A stretch of 64,000 nucleotides of DNA from an uncultured Clostridia bacterium (GTDB taxonomy: Bacteria > Bacillota > Clostridia > Lachnospirales > CAG-274): contig CANRHR010000005.1 of NCBI GenBank assembly GCA_947630475.1, positions 107,026-171,025 of the forward strand. The letters are read 5' to 3'. Positions 7,386 to 15,056 of this stretch are shown here, in pieces; position 1 is the stretch's first letter; the number at the start of each line of letters is the position of its first letter. The notes beneath the pieces are model-generated. The model had not been told where the DNA came from, ran no database searches, and worked only from the letters and a program-made list of their open reading frames with translations. A program made the position numbers and the translations under genes.

Positions 7386-7418
7386 AAAATGTAACAATCT
7401 CATTAAATTGTTACATTT
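7386..7418 (-). repeat. Right inverted repeat of the switch (recombinase core site)
   Basis: Arms AAATGTAACAAT (7387-7398) and ATTGTTACATTT (7407-7418) around core CTCATTAA (7399-7406). This is the exact reverse complement of the left site. Confidence 0.95.
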
Positions 7419-7598
7419 TTTATTTTTGGTTAACAAAAATATTATTATAATTTAATTTTCATAATATTTTTTTCATTTCTGTAAACTTTCCTTATAATTG
7501 AAATTTATTCAAATTTAAATAAAAAATTTTGTTTTCGTGTTTATTTCTATCCATTATTTTACTACGTCAAAAAATTGAAGTATATAAATTTTACACAT

Positions 7599-7630
7599 AA
7601 AAAAGCACTTACCAATGTAAGCGCTTTTTT
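7599..7630. terminator. Bidirectional intrinsic terminator between tsaD and the switch
   Basis: AAAAAAGC-A-CTTAC, loop CAAT, GTAAG-C-GCTTTTTT: T-rich on both strands. It ends tsaD leftward transcription. It would also stop a rightward transcript from the switch promoter in its inverted state before it reached tsaD. Confidence 0.9.
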
Positions 7631-7670
7631 ATCCTAAAATTTTGAAGCGTTAAAAATTTAAACAACAATT

Positions 7671-7720
7671 GACCGTTAGTTATTGGTATGCAGCGTAAGC
7701 GTATTACGAATATCATTGGC
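7671..7720 (+). repeat. Short interspersed repeat (about 45 bp) overlapping the end of tsaD
   Basis: Contains GGTATGCAGCGTAAGCG and ACGAATATCATTG. Relatives lie at 22331-22370, 38741-38786, 40708-40756, 42405-42449 and 55960-55990, in both orientations. The outer AATGA/TCATT pairing suggests a hairpin. Confidence 0.65.
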
Positions 7721-8770
7721 TTTAAAATCATTTGGTATATTTTCTCCGAGCCTTAACGATGGAAAAGCATTAAGAGAAAGTGAAGAAAAGTCGCCGTTTA
7801 ACATTCTGTAATATGCTGCCGAGCCTATCATTGCGGCATTATCCGTACATAATACAGGCTTTGGAACATTAAGCTCTATACCGTTTTTAAGACATAAATC
7901 TTCCATAGAACGTCTTAAAAATGAATTTGCGCAAACACCTCCCGCCATAGCAAGCTTTTTTAATGAATATTTTTTGCAGGCTTTAATGGCTTTATGGCAT
8001 AAAACATCCGTAATAGCCTGTTGAAGCGATGCCGCAACATCCGCCCTGTTAAAAGGCGTTTCTTTCATTTTGCATTTATTTATATAATTTAATACCGCCG
8101 ACTTAAGGCCGCTGAAGCTAAAATCAAAGTCATCAGAATCTATCATAACTCTTGGAAACGCTATAACATTGGGGTTTCCGTCATATGCAAGTTTTTCTAT
8201 CTGAGGGCCTCCCGGATAGCTTAGATTAAGGGCTCTTGCTGTTTTATCAAAAGCTTCTCCTGCCGCGTCATCTCTTGTGCTGCCTATTACCTCATATTTA
8301 TCATAGCTGTGAGCAATAACAATATTGGTATGTCCGCCGGAAACAACAAGACAAATAAAAGGAGGTTCCCATTTTGGATTCTCTATATAATTTGCTGCAA
8401 TATGTCCTTCTATGTGATGTACGCCTATTAAAGGTTTATCTATGGCAAATGACAGCGCTTTGGCGGTGCTTAATCCAACAAGCAGAGCGCCTACAAGCCC
8501 GGGGCCGCAGGTTACGGCAACACTATCGATATCATCAAGGCTTTTTGACGCACTGTCCAGAGCTTCTTTTATAACGGTATCTATTACCTCTATATGCTTT
8601 CTTGAGGCAATTTCCGGCACAACTCCTCCATAGCGTTTATGTATATTTATTTGAGATGAAATAATATTTGAAAGCACCTCTCTGCCATTTTTAACCAAAG
8701 CGGCTGAAGTTTCGTCACATGAACTTTCAACGGCAAGTATAATAATATCCTTTTTATTTGTCATTGTCAT
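7676..8770 (-). CDS. tsaD: tRNA N6-threonylcarbamoyladenosine biosynthesis protein TsaD
   Basis: 364 residues. ASKHA-fold protein of the t6A37 tRNA modification complex (with TsaB, TsaE and TsaC in bacteria). Signature features: [16 protein letters not shown] near the N-terminus, the metal-binding HHIEGH (about 115-120), VSGGHTNIV and the C-terminal [10 protein letters not shown] with a TDNAAMIG motif. The ATG at 8770 overlaps the upstream membrane-protein gene by 17 bases. A second ATG two codons in is equally possible. Oddity: the last 13 codons or so and the stop lie in a copy of a short interspersed repeat (about 7671-7720), so the tail has been rewritten by a repeat. Confidence 0.97.
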   Translation of the reverse strand: MTMTNKKDIIILAVESSCDETSAALVKNGREVLSNIISSQINIHKRYGGVVPEIASRKHIEVIDTVIKEALDSASKSLDDIDSVAVTCGPGLVGALLVGLSTAKALSFAIDKPLIGVHHIEGHIAANYIENPKWEPPFICLVVSGGHTNIVIAHSYDKYEVIGSTRDDAAGEAFDKTARALNLSYPGGPQIEKLAYDGNPNVIAFPRVMIDSDDFDFSFSGLKSAVLNYINKCKMKETPFNRADVAASLQQAITDVLCHKAIKACKKYSLKKLAMAGGVCANSFLRRSMEDLCLKNGIELNVPKPVLCTDNAAMIGSAAYYRMLNGDFSSLSLNAFPSLRLGENIPNDFKANDIRNTLTLHTNN

Positions 8771-9545
8771 TTTTCTCCTTTCTGCCTGATATTATGATAC
8801 CACAAATTTTGTCTTTATCAAACATTATTTTTTTGTCTTTTTCTTTGTTGTTATTTTCTTTATAATATTTTTTGAGTATAAAAATATTATAACAATTTTG
8901 AAACATAATACCTAAAGATAAAATAGGCAGCAATATATTAAAGACAATGACATCAAGGTAAGGTATAAAATAAAAAACATTCGTAACAGTCATTCCCAAA
9001 AGCATATTTAAAAAAATATTTTTTTTGTTTGTAAGCTTGTTTCCAATATAAATACAAATAGCGGCCTTTCCGATTATAACAAAAAACATAAAAATAATAA
9101 TAAAGATAATAGCTGCGCCATAGCCTACAACAGAGAATATAAAAATTAATATTATTAAAGTAAAAATACCGCAGCAAAGTATTCCGGATTTAATTATGCT
9201 GATTTTTTCATGGCGAATCAACTCCTGCGATTGCATAAAAAAGCATTTGTATGTTTTTAATGCGGCAAGCAAAAAAACATATTCAAATAAAGCCATAATA
9301 AATTTGAGAGAATTTATATTTTTTATACCAAAAAAAGAAACAATACAGCTAAAAGCATTAATTTTAAAAAGGTTTTTAATAAGCTTAGGAACAGACTTAT
9401 TTTCTATATTAAAAAAAGACAGATTTTCGGCAATTATATTTTTATATAAAAATTTAAAAATTGATTCTTTAAAAAGAATAGCCGATATAAGAATTAAGAT
9501 TGTAAGCGTTAAAAGTATTAGCCGATTCCGTCTTTTTTTGTTCAT
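8754..9545 (-). CDS. Polytopic membrane protein of unknown function
   Basis: 263 residues, very rich in Ile, Phe and Lys. Hydrophobic stretches at about 8-26, 82-100, 121-145, 147-168, 176-200 and 203-222 suggest around six membrane helices, ending in a Lys/Asn-rich cytoplasmic tail. No motif identifies a family. It overlaps the anti-sigma gene by 4 bases upstream and tsaD by 17 bases downstream, so it is translated as part of a sigma/anti-sigma/membrane protein/tsaD transcript. It could be a partner or target of the ECF pair; that is only context. Confidence 0.75.
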   Translation of the reverse strand: MNKKRRNRLILLTLTILILISAILFKESIFKFLYKNIIAENLSFFNIENKSVPKLIKNLFKINAFSCIVSFFGIKNINSLKFIMALFEYVFLLAALKTYKCFFMQSQELIRHEKISIIKSGILCCGIFTLIILIFIFSVVGYGAAIIFIIIFMFFVIIGKAAICIYIGNKLTNKKNIFLNMLLGMTVTNVFYFIPYLDVIVFNILLPILSLGIMFQNCYNIFILKKYYKENNNKEKDKKIMFDKDKICGIIISGRKEKNDNDK

Positions 9546-10108
9546 TTTGCTTCTGCCCTGTCCTTTTTATAAATAATTATTTGAGCTAAAATCAAGGCAA
9601 TAAAAACGACAAGAGAAACCGGCTTAAAATTTTGAACATAAGAACTCAATATATCTATAAATGAGCTTATTATTTGTATTGCGTTTGCTTTAAATTGGAG
9701 TACAAAGCTTTCCACAGCGGCAAAATGTTCGGCATAGCCTTTCATAATAGGTATAGAATAAAGATAATCGGCAACAGCGTTTTTATTAAAATTTAACAAC
9801 ATTCCTATGCCGCATAAAGCGGAAGCAGAACCCCAAGCAGCATAAAGCATGACGTTTGTTTCTTTATATTTTTTATAAATATCTCCTATAGAATAAATTT
9901 TTTCCATAACGGCGGCTTCAAGCTCTTCCGGAGCGTTTATAATATTGTTTTGCGCCGAAAATTCGGTTAAAAGCTCATCATATATTAAAAAATCCTCATA
10001 GCAGCGTTCACATTTTTCAATATGCTCCTTAAGATTTAGGGCTTCAGCCTCGCTGATATTTTTATCCATATATTTCATCATTAAATCATTAGCTTTCCTG
10101 CAGTCCAA
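9542..10108 (-). CDS. Zinc-finger anti-sigma factor (zf-HC2 type), membrane-bound
   Basis: 188 residues. The N-terminal cytoplasmic domain carries the anti-sigma zinc motif: Cys at position 3 (MDCRKAND), then HIEKCERCYEDF (H-x3-C-x2-C, about 30-37). Two hydrophobic stretches (about 85-107, MLYAAWGSASALCGIGML; about 163-182, VSLVVFIALILAQIII) anchor it. The start is TTG at 10108 with GGAGGGCGG upstream and a 20-base overlap with the sigma gene, typical of translational coupling. Known role of the family: hold the cognate ECF sigma factor at the membrane until an envelope signal releases it. The signal is unknown here. Confidence 0.9.
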   Translation of the reverse strand: MDCRKANDLMMKYMDKNISEAEALNLKEHIEKCERCYEDFLIYDELLTEFSAQNNIINAPEELEAAVMEKIYSIGDIYKKYKETNVMLYAAWGSASALCGIGMLLNFNKNAVADYLYSIPIMKGYAEHFAAVESFVLQFKANAIQIISSFIDILSSYVQNFKPVSLVVFIALILAQIIIYKKDRAEAK

Positions 10109-10670
10109 GTTTTCCGCCCTCCTTTATTTTTAGCAAACTTTCCTTAAGCATTTTTCTGCCCCTGAAAATTCTGTTTTTGACCTTTGATAAAGGCTCGTTT
10201 ATAACTTCCGAAATTTCCTGATAGCTAAGACCTTGCTGATGATACAAAATAATAGGAATTTTATACATCTCGGGTAAAGAATAAATAAGTTTTTCAATAT
10301 CTTTTTTCTGTTCATTTTTTATATAAATTTCTTCCGGAGATGAGCCTGATGCAAGTTCATAATTAATTTCCTCAAAGGATACCGTTTCCTGCTTTTTCTT
10401 TCTTCTAAAATCTATAACATGATTTGTTGTTATTCTAATTATCCAGGTTGAGAATTTATAATCGGGAAAATATTTATCCAAATTTTTATAAACCTTAATA
10501 AAGACCTCTTGAGCCAAATCGTTAGCTTCTTCATTGTTAGCCGTCATTCTGAGTATAACGGAGTAAACAAGATTTTTGTATCTTTTTACAATTTCGCAAA
10601 ACGATTCTTTATCACCGTTTATGCAAAGTCTGATAATTTCATAATCATCAAGCTTGCTGTAATCGTTCAT
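10089..10670 (-). CDS. ECF-family RNA polymerase sigma factor (sigma-70 group 4)
   Basis: 193 residues. Region 2 (about 15-90) has IVKRYKNLVYSVILRM, DLAQEVFIKVYKNL and FSTWIIRITTNHVIDFRRKK. Region 4 (about 130-180) has LPEMYKIPIILYHQQGLSY, then QEISEVINEPLSKVKNRIFR, a complete helix-turn-helix. Length and lack of region 3 fit the SigW/RpoE group. The coupled anti-sigma gene follows immediately. Such systems usually autoregulate, but I could not assign an ECF promoter in the A+T-rich 150 bases upstream. Confidence 0.95.
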   Translation of the reverse strand: MNDYSKLDDYEIIRLCINGDKESFCEIVKRYKNLVYSVILRMTANNEEANDLAQEVFIKVYKNLDKYFPDYKFSTWIIRITTNHVIDFRRKKKQETVSFEEINYELASGSSPEEIYIKNEQKKDIEKLIYSLPEMYKIPIILYHQQGLSYQEISEVINEPLSKVKNRIFRGRKMLKESLLKIKEGGKLGLQES

Positions 10671-10815
10671 AATATTTTACACCACCCGAGTTTATCCGCT
10701 GTTTATTTTTAAGTTAAATATAAATATATATACGAAAACTTAAATAACAATGTCTGATGAGCCTTAAGGCTCAAAAAACAAAAAGTTTATTATAAGAGAT
10801 TATTTGGCGATAAAG

Positions 10816-10852
10816 AAAAAGGTGTTTCGGATAAATCCAAAACACCTTTTTA
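10816..10852 (-). terminator. Terminator of the tRNA-Thr transcript
   Basis: Stem AAAAAGGTGTTT/AAACACCTTTTT directly after the tRNA 3' end on the minus strand. Confidence 0.9.
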
Positions 10853-10924
10853 AGCTGATGAGCAGACTCGAACTGCCGATCTCTTCATTACCAATGAAGT
10901 GCTTTACCTCTAAGCCACATCAGC
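10853..10924 (-). tRNA. tRNA-Thr, anticodon GGU
   Basis: Full cloverleaf on the minus strand: acceptor GCTGATG/CATCAGC, D-arm GCTTAGAGGTAAAGC, anticodon arm CTTCA-TTGGTAA-TGAAG (anticodon GGT in DNA) and T-arm GGCAG-TTCGAGT-CTGCT. CCA is not encoded. Single tRNA with its own terminator. Confidence 0.93.
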
Positions 10925-11079
10925 ACATTAAAGTTATTATATAATTAATTTATAAGTTTGTCAACATTTTTTTTATTTATGAGCAATACTGACGCATTTT
11001 GAGCAATAAATACTTATTGTTATTTATCGCCTGCGCCCGCCGTTATAGGTATGCAGATTTCCTTGATTGGTTAAAAAAG

Positions 11080-11108
11080 TTGTTAAAATTAAAGCTTTAT
11101 GCTATAAT
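11080..11108 (+). promoter_or_regulatory. Sigma-A promoter for argR
   Basis: TTGTTA, 17 bases, TATAAT, ending 37 bases before the argR start. Confidence 0.65.
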
Positions 11109-11145
11109 TAAGCCATGATTATGAAAAAATAACGGAAGTGATTGT

Positions 11146-11613
11146 ATGAAAATTAGAAGACATTCTAAAATAATTGAGATCATAAAAGAAAATGATATAG
11201 AAACTCAGGAAGAGCTTGCCTTAAGACTTAAAGAAAAGGGCTTTGACGTTACTCAGGCAACGGTTTCAAGGGATATAAGAGAGCTTAATTTAACTAAAAT
11301 TACAGACGGCGCAGGAAGGCAGAAATATGCTGTTTTGGCTAAAAATTCTTCTGTTGCGGCAGCCAGGCTTAACAGTGTTTTCAGCACAGGCATCGAATCT
11401 ATAAATCATGCACAAAATATAATTGTAATAAAAACTCTTACCGGTATGGCTATGGCTGTTGCCGCCGCTTTGGATTCTATGCAAAACAGTGATATTCTTG
11501 GTTCTATTGCAGGGGACGACACTATTTTTTGTGTAACAAAAAATGAAGAAAAGGCTGTTAAATTAACAGAAAGCCTTAAAACAATCCTTAAAGAGCCTTT
11601 AGCCGATAAATAA
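11146..11613 (+). CDS. argR: Arginine repressor ArgR/AhrC
   Basis: 155 residues, the usual length. The N-terminal winged helix (about 1-70) has ETQEELALRLKEKGFDVTQA and TVSRDIRELNL, the DNA-recognition helix of the family. The C-terminal domain (about 80-150) has the arginine-binding GSIAGDDTIFCV segment used in hexamer formation. It represses arginine synthesis and activates catabolism when arginine is bound. It lies 52 bases before recN, the conserved argR-recN pairing of Firmicutes. Confidence 0.96.
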   Translation: MKIRRHSKIIEIIKENDIETQEELALRLKEKGFDVTQATVSRDIRELNLTKITDGAGRQKYAVLAKNSSVAAARLNSVFSTGIESINHAQNIIVIKTLTGMAMAVAAALDSMQNSDILGSIAGDDTIFCVTKNEEKAVKLTESLKTILKEPLADK

Positions 11614-11664
11614 AAGTGTTGATGTATTATTAATTGTTAAAAAATAAACAGGAGATGAAATGCT

Positions 11665-13356
11665 TTGTTAGAGAGGCTGTATATAAAGAATGTTGCTTTA
11701 ATTGATGAAATTTCTGTGGAATTTGGAGAAGGTCTTAATATTTTAAGCGGCGAAACAGGGGCGGGAAAATCAATAATTATAGATTCCATTAATTTTGTTC
11801 TGGGCGAAAAGGCTCATAAAGATTTTATACACAGAGGCGCAGATAAAGCCAATGTAGAGGCTTTAATTTATATCGATGGCAGCAACGTAAAAAAAGAAAT
11901 TGAAAATATAGGCATTGATATAGATGAAGATAATTCTATCTTGATATCGAGGACAATGCTTGCAAGCGGAAAAACAAGCTGCAGAATAAACGGAAAAGCG
12001 GTTACCGTAGGAATGCTTAAGGAAATTTCTTCATTGCTTATAGATATTCATGGTCAGCATGAGCATCAATCTCTTTTAAATCCCGAAAAGCATATAGTTT
12101 TATTGGATAGGTTTTGCCCCGAAAATTTAAATGATTTTAAGGCAAAGCTATTGAAAAAAATAAAAAAATATAAGCAGCTGTTAAAGGAAATTAATGAAAT
12201 AGACTTTAATTTGGAAGACAGAGAAGCTAAAATTGAGATTTATAAATATCAGATTGAAGAAATAAGAGCTGCCGATTTTAAAATTAACGAAGAGGAAAAG
12301 CTTTTAAGTGAAAGAAAGCTTCTTTTGGCTTCAGAAAAAATAAGGGGATATATAAACGCCTGTCTTGAGTTTTTGTACAGATCGGAAGAAATGTCTGCTG
12401 TGGATAAAATATCAAGCGCCCTTAATAATCTTTATGATATTTCTATGCTTGATAAAAGCCAGAAGAAAAATTATGAAAGGCTTGATGAAATTTATATTCA
12501 GCTTGACGAGCTTGTTTCTGATTTGATAACTTATTCCAATAATATCGAGGGTGAGCCTGAAAAGCTTGATAATATCGAAAAAAGACTGGATCTTATATAT
12601 AAATTTAAAAGAAAATACGGAAGCAGTATAAAGGATATACTTAAACACTGCATTGAAACCGAAAAAAAACTTGAAATTTTATTAAACAGCAGCGATAAAA
12701 TAAAAGAGCTTTCCGAAAAAAAATCTTCTCTTGAAATCGATATAAAAAAATTATGCGGTGAAATAACAGAATTAAGATGTAAAGCGGCTAAAAAAATCGA
12801 AAATGAAGTTGAATCTGTTTTAAAGGATTTGGGAATGATTAATGCTCAGTTTAAAATAAATATAGAGCAAAAATCATCATTTAATCAAAATGGATGGGAT
12901 AAAGCTGAATTTATAATAAGCCCCAACAAAGGAGAAGAATTAAAGCCTTTATCCAAAATAGCTTCCGGCGGCGAGATGAGCAGAGTTATGCTTTCTCTTA
13001 AGACGGTGCTTGCAAAGCAGGACAGTATAGAAACATTTATTTTTGATGAAATAGACACCGGCGTAAGCGGAAGAACAGCGCAGCAGGTTGCGCAAAAGCT
13101 TGCTTTTATCGGGAAAAGCCATCAAATTTTGTGCATTACTCATCTTCCGCAGATAGCCTCAATGGGAGATAATCATTATTTGATAGAAAAAAAATCCGAT
13201 GAAACAAAAACAATATCCACAATCAAAAAAATAGAAAAGGATGAAATTACAGATGAGCTTGCAAGGTTAATAGGAGGCGCTGAAATAACAGAGTCGACAA
13301 TTGCAGCCGCTGCCGATATGAAAAAAATGGCTGAGGAATTAAAAAATAATCTTTAG
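11665..13356 (+). CDS. recN: DNA repair protein RecN
   Basis: 563 residues from a TTG at 11665, with GGAG ten bases upstream. SMC-like ATPase that acts at double-strand breaks. Seen: Walker A SGETGAGKS (about 29-37), IDIHGQHEHQSLL, long coiled-coil arms (about 150-370), then the ABC signature LKPLSKIASGGEMSRVML and Walker B TFIFDEIDTGVSG with a D-loop and ITHLPQIA. All elements are in the family order and the length is normal. Cytoplasmic. Likely co-transcribed with argR; a hairpin terminator follows at 13371. Confidence 0.97.
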   Translation: MLERLYIKNVALIDEISVEFGEGLNILSGETGAGKSIIIDSINFVLGEKAHKDFIHRGADKANVEALIYIDGSNVKKEIENIGIDIDEDNSILISRTMLASGKTSCRINGKAVTVGMLKEISSLLIDIHGQHEHQSLLNPEKHIVLLDRFCPENLNDFKAKLLKKIKKYKQLLKEINEIDFNLEDREAKIEIYKYQIEEIRAADFKINEEEKLLSERKLLLASEKIRGYINACLEFLYRSEEMSAVDKISSALNNLYDISMLDKSQKKNYERLDEIYIQLDELVSDLITYSNNIEGEPEKLDNIEKRLDLIYKFKRKYGSSIKDILKHCIETEKKLEILLNSSDKIKELSEKKSSLEIDIKKLCGEITELRCKAAKKIENEVESVLKDLGMINAQFKINIEQKSSFNQNGWDKAEFIISPNKGEELKPLSKIASGGEMSRVMLSLKTVLAKQDSIETFIFDEIDTGVSGRTAQQVAQKLAFIGKSHQILCITHLPQIASMGDNHYLIEKKSDETKTISTIKKIEKDEITDELARLIGGAEITESTIAAAADMKKMAEELKNNL

Positions 13357-13370
13357 TTATAAGCTGAGCA

Positions 13371-13431
13371 TCGAAAAAGTCCGAATGGACTTTTTCGACA
13401 CTCAAAAGTACCCGTCGCCTAAGGCGGGTAC
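13371..13431. terminator. Two hairpins between recN and dpaB
   Basis: First hairpin TCGAAAAAGTCC/GGACTTTTTCGA (13371-13398) is T-rich on both strands and can terminate recN and dpaB. It is the same word found at one end of the larger intergenic element. Second hairpin GTACCCGTCGCC/GGCGGGTAC (13408-13431) is followed by ACTTACTTAGT, a suffix also seen next to hairpins near 42470, 50590 and 55920. Confidence 0.75.
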
Positions 13432-13443
13432 TTACTTAGTCAG

Positions 13444-14037
13444 TTAAGCAATAACGGCGGATTTTAAAATAGGCTGAATCTGTTCGCCGCCAAGGCATTT
13501 TTCAACAGTTTCTTTTATAAGAGAAAAATCTGCAACCATACTTTTTGGTTTTTTAACAAAATCATCCTGTCCGAAAGGAACGAAATAAATATTTTTTTTA
13601 TTTATAAGCCCTCCTATATTTTCGAGATTTGCGCCAAGCGCATCATTTGTAGCCAATGCTATAACCAAAGGCTTGTTGTTTCTGATATGCGCTTTAGCTG
13701 CCATCAATACCGGGCTGTCAGTTATTCCGAGGTTCAATTTTGCCATAGTGTTTCCTGTGCAGGGCGCCAAGACCAATACATCCAAAAAATTCTTAGGCCC
13801 TATGGGTTCTGCATCTTCTATGGTTGTAATAAGCTCTTTTCCTGTTATTGTTTTAATTGTATTTAAAATATCGGAAGCTTTTCCAAAGCGAGTGTCAATA
13901 TTTTGAACATTAAAAGAAACAATAGGAAAAACATTTATGCCAAGCTCTGTAAGAGCTTTAATTTCTTCGATAACAGCCTTTATTGTGCAAAACGAACCAC
14001 AGATTCCAATTCCTAAATTTAAATCTTTTAAGTCCAT
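13444..14037 (-). CDS. dpaB: Dipicolinate synthase subunit B (SpoVFB/DpaB)
   Basis: 197 residues from the ATG at 14037 with GGAGGTGAT just before it; an earlier in-frame start has no ribosome site. Flavoprotein-like fold: GIGICGSFCTIKAV near the N-terminus, then LVLAPCTGNTMAKLN, ITDSPVLMAAKAH and NKPLVIALATNDALG. With DpaA it oxidises the lysine-pathway intermediate dihydrodipicolinate to dipicolinic acid in the mother cell during sporulation. Paired 3' to dpaA (33-base gap), as in Bacillus. This is direct evidence of a spore-former or a recent descendant of one. Confidence 0.95.
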   Translation of the reverse strand: MDLKDLNLGIGICGSFCTIKAVIEEIKALTELGINVFPIVSFNVQNIDTRFGKASDILNTIKTITGKELITTIEDAEPIGPKNFLDVLVLAPCTGNTMAKLNLGITDSPVLMAAKAHIRNNKPLVIALATNDALGANLENIGGLINKKNIYFVPFGQDDFVKKPKSMVADFSLIKETVEKCLGGEQIQPILKSAVIA

Positions 14038-14069
14038 TTTATCACCTCCACATTTTATAATATGAAATA

Positions 14070-14930
14070 TTAGGCCAATTGTGAAAGACAAATATTTATT
14101 ATTGTTTTTTTAAGTATTTCTGCTGCGGTATATGGCGCTACTCTTCCGGGAAGACCGGGGCAATACAACGCTTTTAGGTTTGTATCTCTGGCAAAGCTGT
14201 AATCAATGCCTCCCGGAGCCTGTGCCAAATCTATTATAATTGTTTTTTTATTTACACGCTTTAAAAGATTTCTGTCTAAAATCATAGCAGGTATAGTATT
14301 AAAAATAAAATCGTATTTGTCGATAACGCATTTCAAATTTGACAGACAAATGCTTTTAAGCCCATATGCATGGATATATGCTTCGTCTTTTTCGTTTCTA
14401 AAGCTTACGGTAACATCGGCGCCTATTCCTTTAAGCATATTTGATAAAACCTTGCCGCATCTGCCGTATCCCAGCACAAGAGCTTTGCTGCTGAATATGC
14501 AGATTTCGCTTTCCTGCATAGCGGTTTGTATAGCGCCTTCAGCTGTTGGTATGGCATTTAAAACGGCAACCGGCTCTTGTTCAAAGTAATCGAAGCATTT
14601 TATATTGTATTTGGATGCTTTAATTTTTATTTCCTCCGGAATAACTCCCCCAAAAAACAGATGTATATTTTCTTTGTGCATAAGCTCAAACAGCTCGTCA
14701 TATTTGATTGTTGGTTCATCGTTTAAAAAAACGGTTTTGTTATCCTTTGTGCAGGGTATAGGAGCAATTACAGCATTTGTTGAGTCAAGCAGTTGATCTA
14801 AATTGTTTTTATTATTATCGATGTAAGTATTTAAATAGGCCTTTACTTCATAGCCTTCTTTTTTTATCATATCAAAAAGAATTTTGTATCTATAATCTCC
14901 GCCTAAAATTCCCAGTTTGATTTTGCTCAT
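14070..14930 (-). CDS. dpaA: Dipicolinate synthase subunit A (SpoVFA/DpaA)
   Basis: 286 residues. The N-terminal part starts KIKLGILGGDYRYKILFDM. The C-terminal Rossmann domain (about 140-285) has the nucleotide-binding VLGYGRCGKVLSNMLKGIG and FNTIPAMILDRNLL with LAQAPGGIDYSFA. Works with DpaB to make dipicolinic acid for the spore core. Start ATG at 14930 with GGAGAG upstream. Transcription is probably by mother-cell SigK or SigE, but no convincing promoter box was found in the short upstream region. Confidence 0.95.
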   Translation of the reverse strand: MSKIKLGILGGDYRYKILFDMIKKEGYEVKAYLNTYIDNNKNNLDQLLDSTNAVIAPIPCTKDNKTVFLNDEPTIKYDELFELMHKENIHLFFGGVIPEEIKIKASKYNIKCFDYFEQEPVAVLNAIPTAEGAIQTAMQESEICIFSSKALVLGYGRCGKVLSNMLKGIGADVTVSFRNEKDEAYIHAYGLKSICLSNLKCVIDKYDFIFNTIPAMILDRNLLKRVNKKTIIIDLAQAPGGIDYSFARDTNLKALYCPGLPGRVAPYTAAEILKKTIINICLSQLA

Positions 14931-15005
14931 TAATACACTCTCCGGTTTATTGTTATATTAAATATTATTCTGCATAAACAAAATTGGGAATATTTTTAAA
15001 GCAGC

Positions 15006-15043
15006 AAAAAAAGCTCTTAACACGGTGTTTTGTGTTAAGAGCT
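15006..15043 (-). terminator. Transketolase terminator
   Basis: Minus strand stem AGCTCTTAACACA/TGTGTTAAGAGCT followed by TTTTTT, immediately after the tkt stop. Confidence 0.93.
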
Positions 15044-15056
15044 GACTGACAAATTT

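Larger units (their letters stand above)
6562..7418. mobile_element. Predicted self-inverting promoter segment upstream of csrA-flagellin
   Basis: Identical 33-base sequences in opposite orientation bound this segment (6562-6594 and 7386-7418). Each holds 12-bp inverted arms around an asymmetric 8-bp core: TTAATGAG at the left site, CTCATTAA at the right. This is the layout of a tyrosine-recombinase crossover site. Opposed cores predict inversion, not excision, of the roughly 817 bases between them. Inside are a complete tyrosine recombinase gene and a flagellar-sigma-type promoter pointing left toward csrA-flagellin. As sequenced the switch reads ON. In the inverted state the promoter would fire rightward into the terminator at 7599-7630. 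Inversion itself is inferred, not observed. Confidence 0.85.

Noticed and set aside
10758..10773. Perfect palindrome TGAGCCTTAAGGCTCA near the ECF sigma gene
   Set aside because: Not followed by a T-run on the strand that would need termination, and not repeated at another promoter here. Too little to call an operator.
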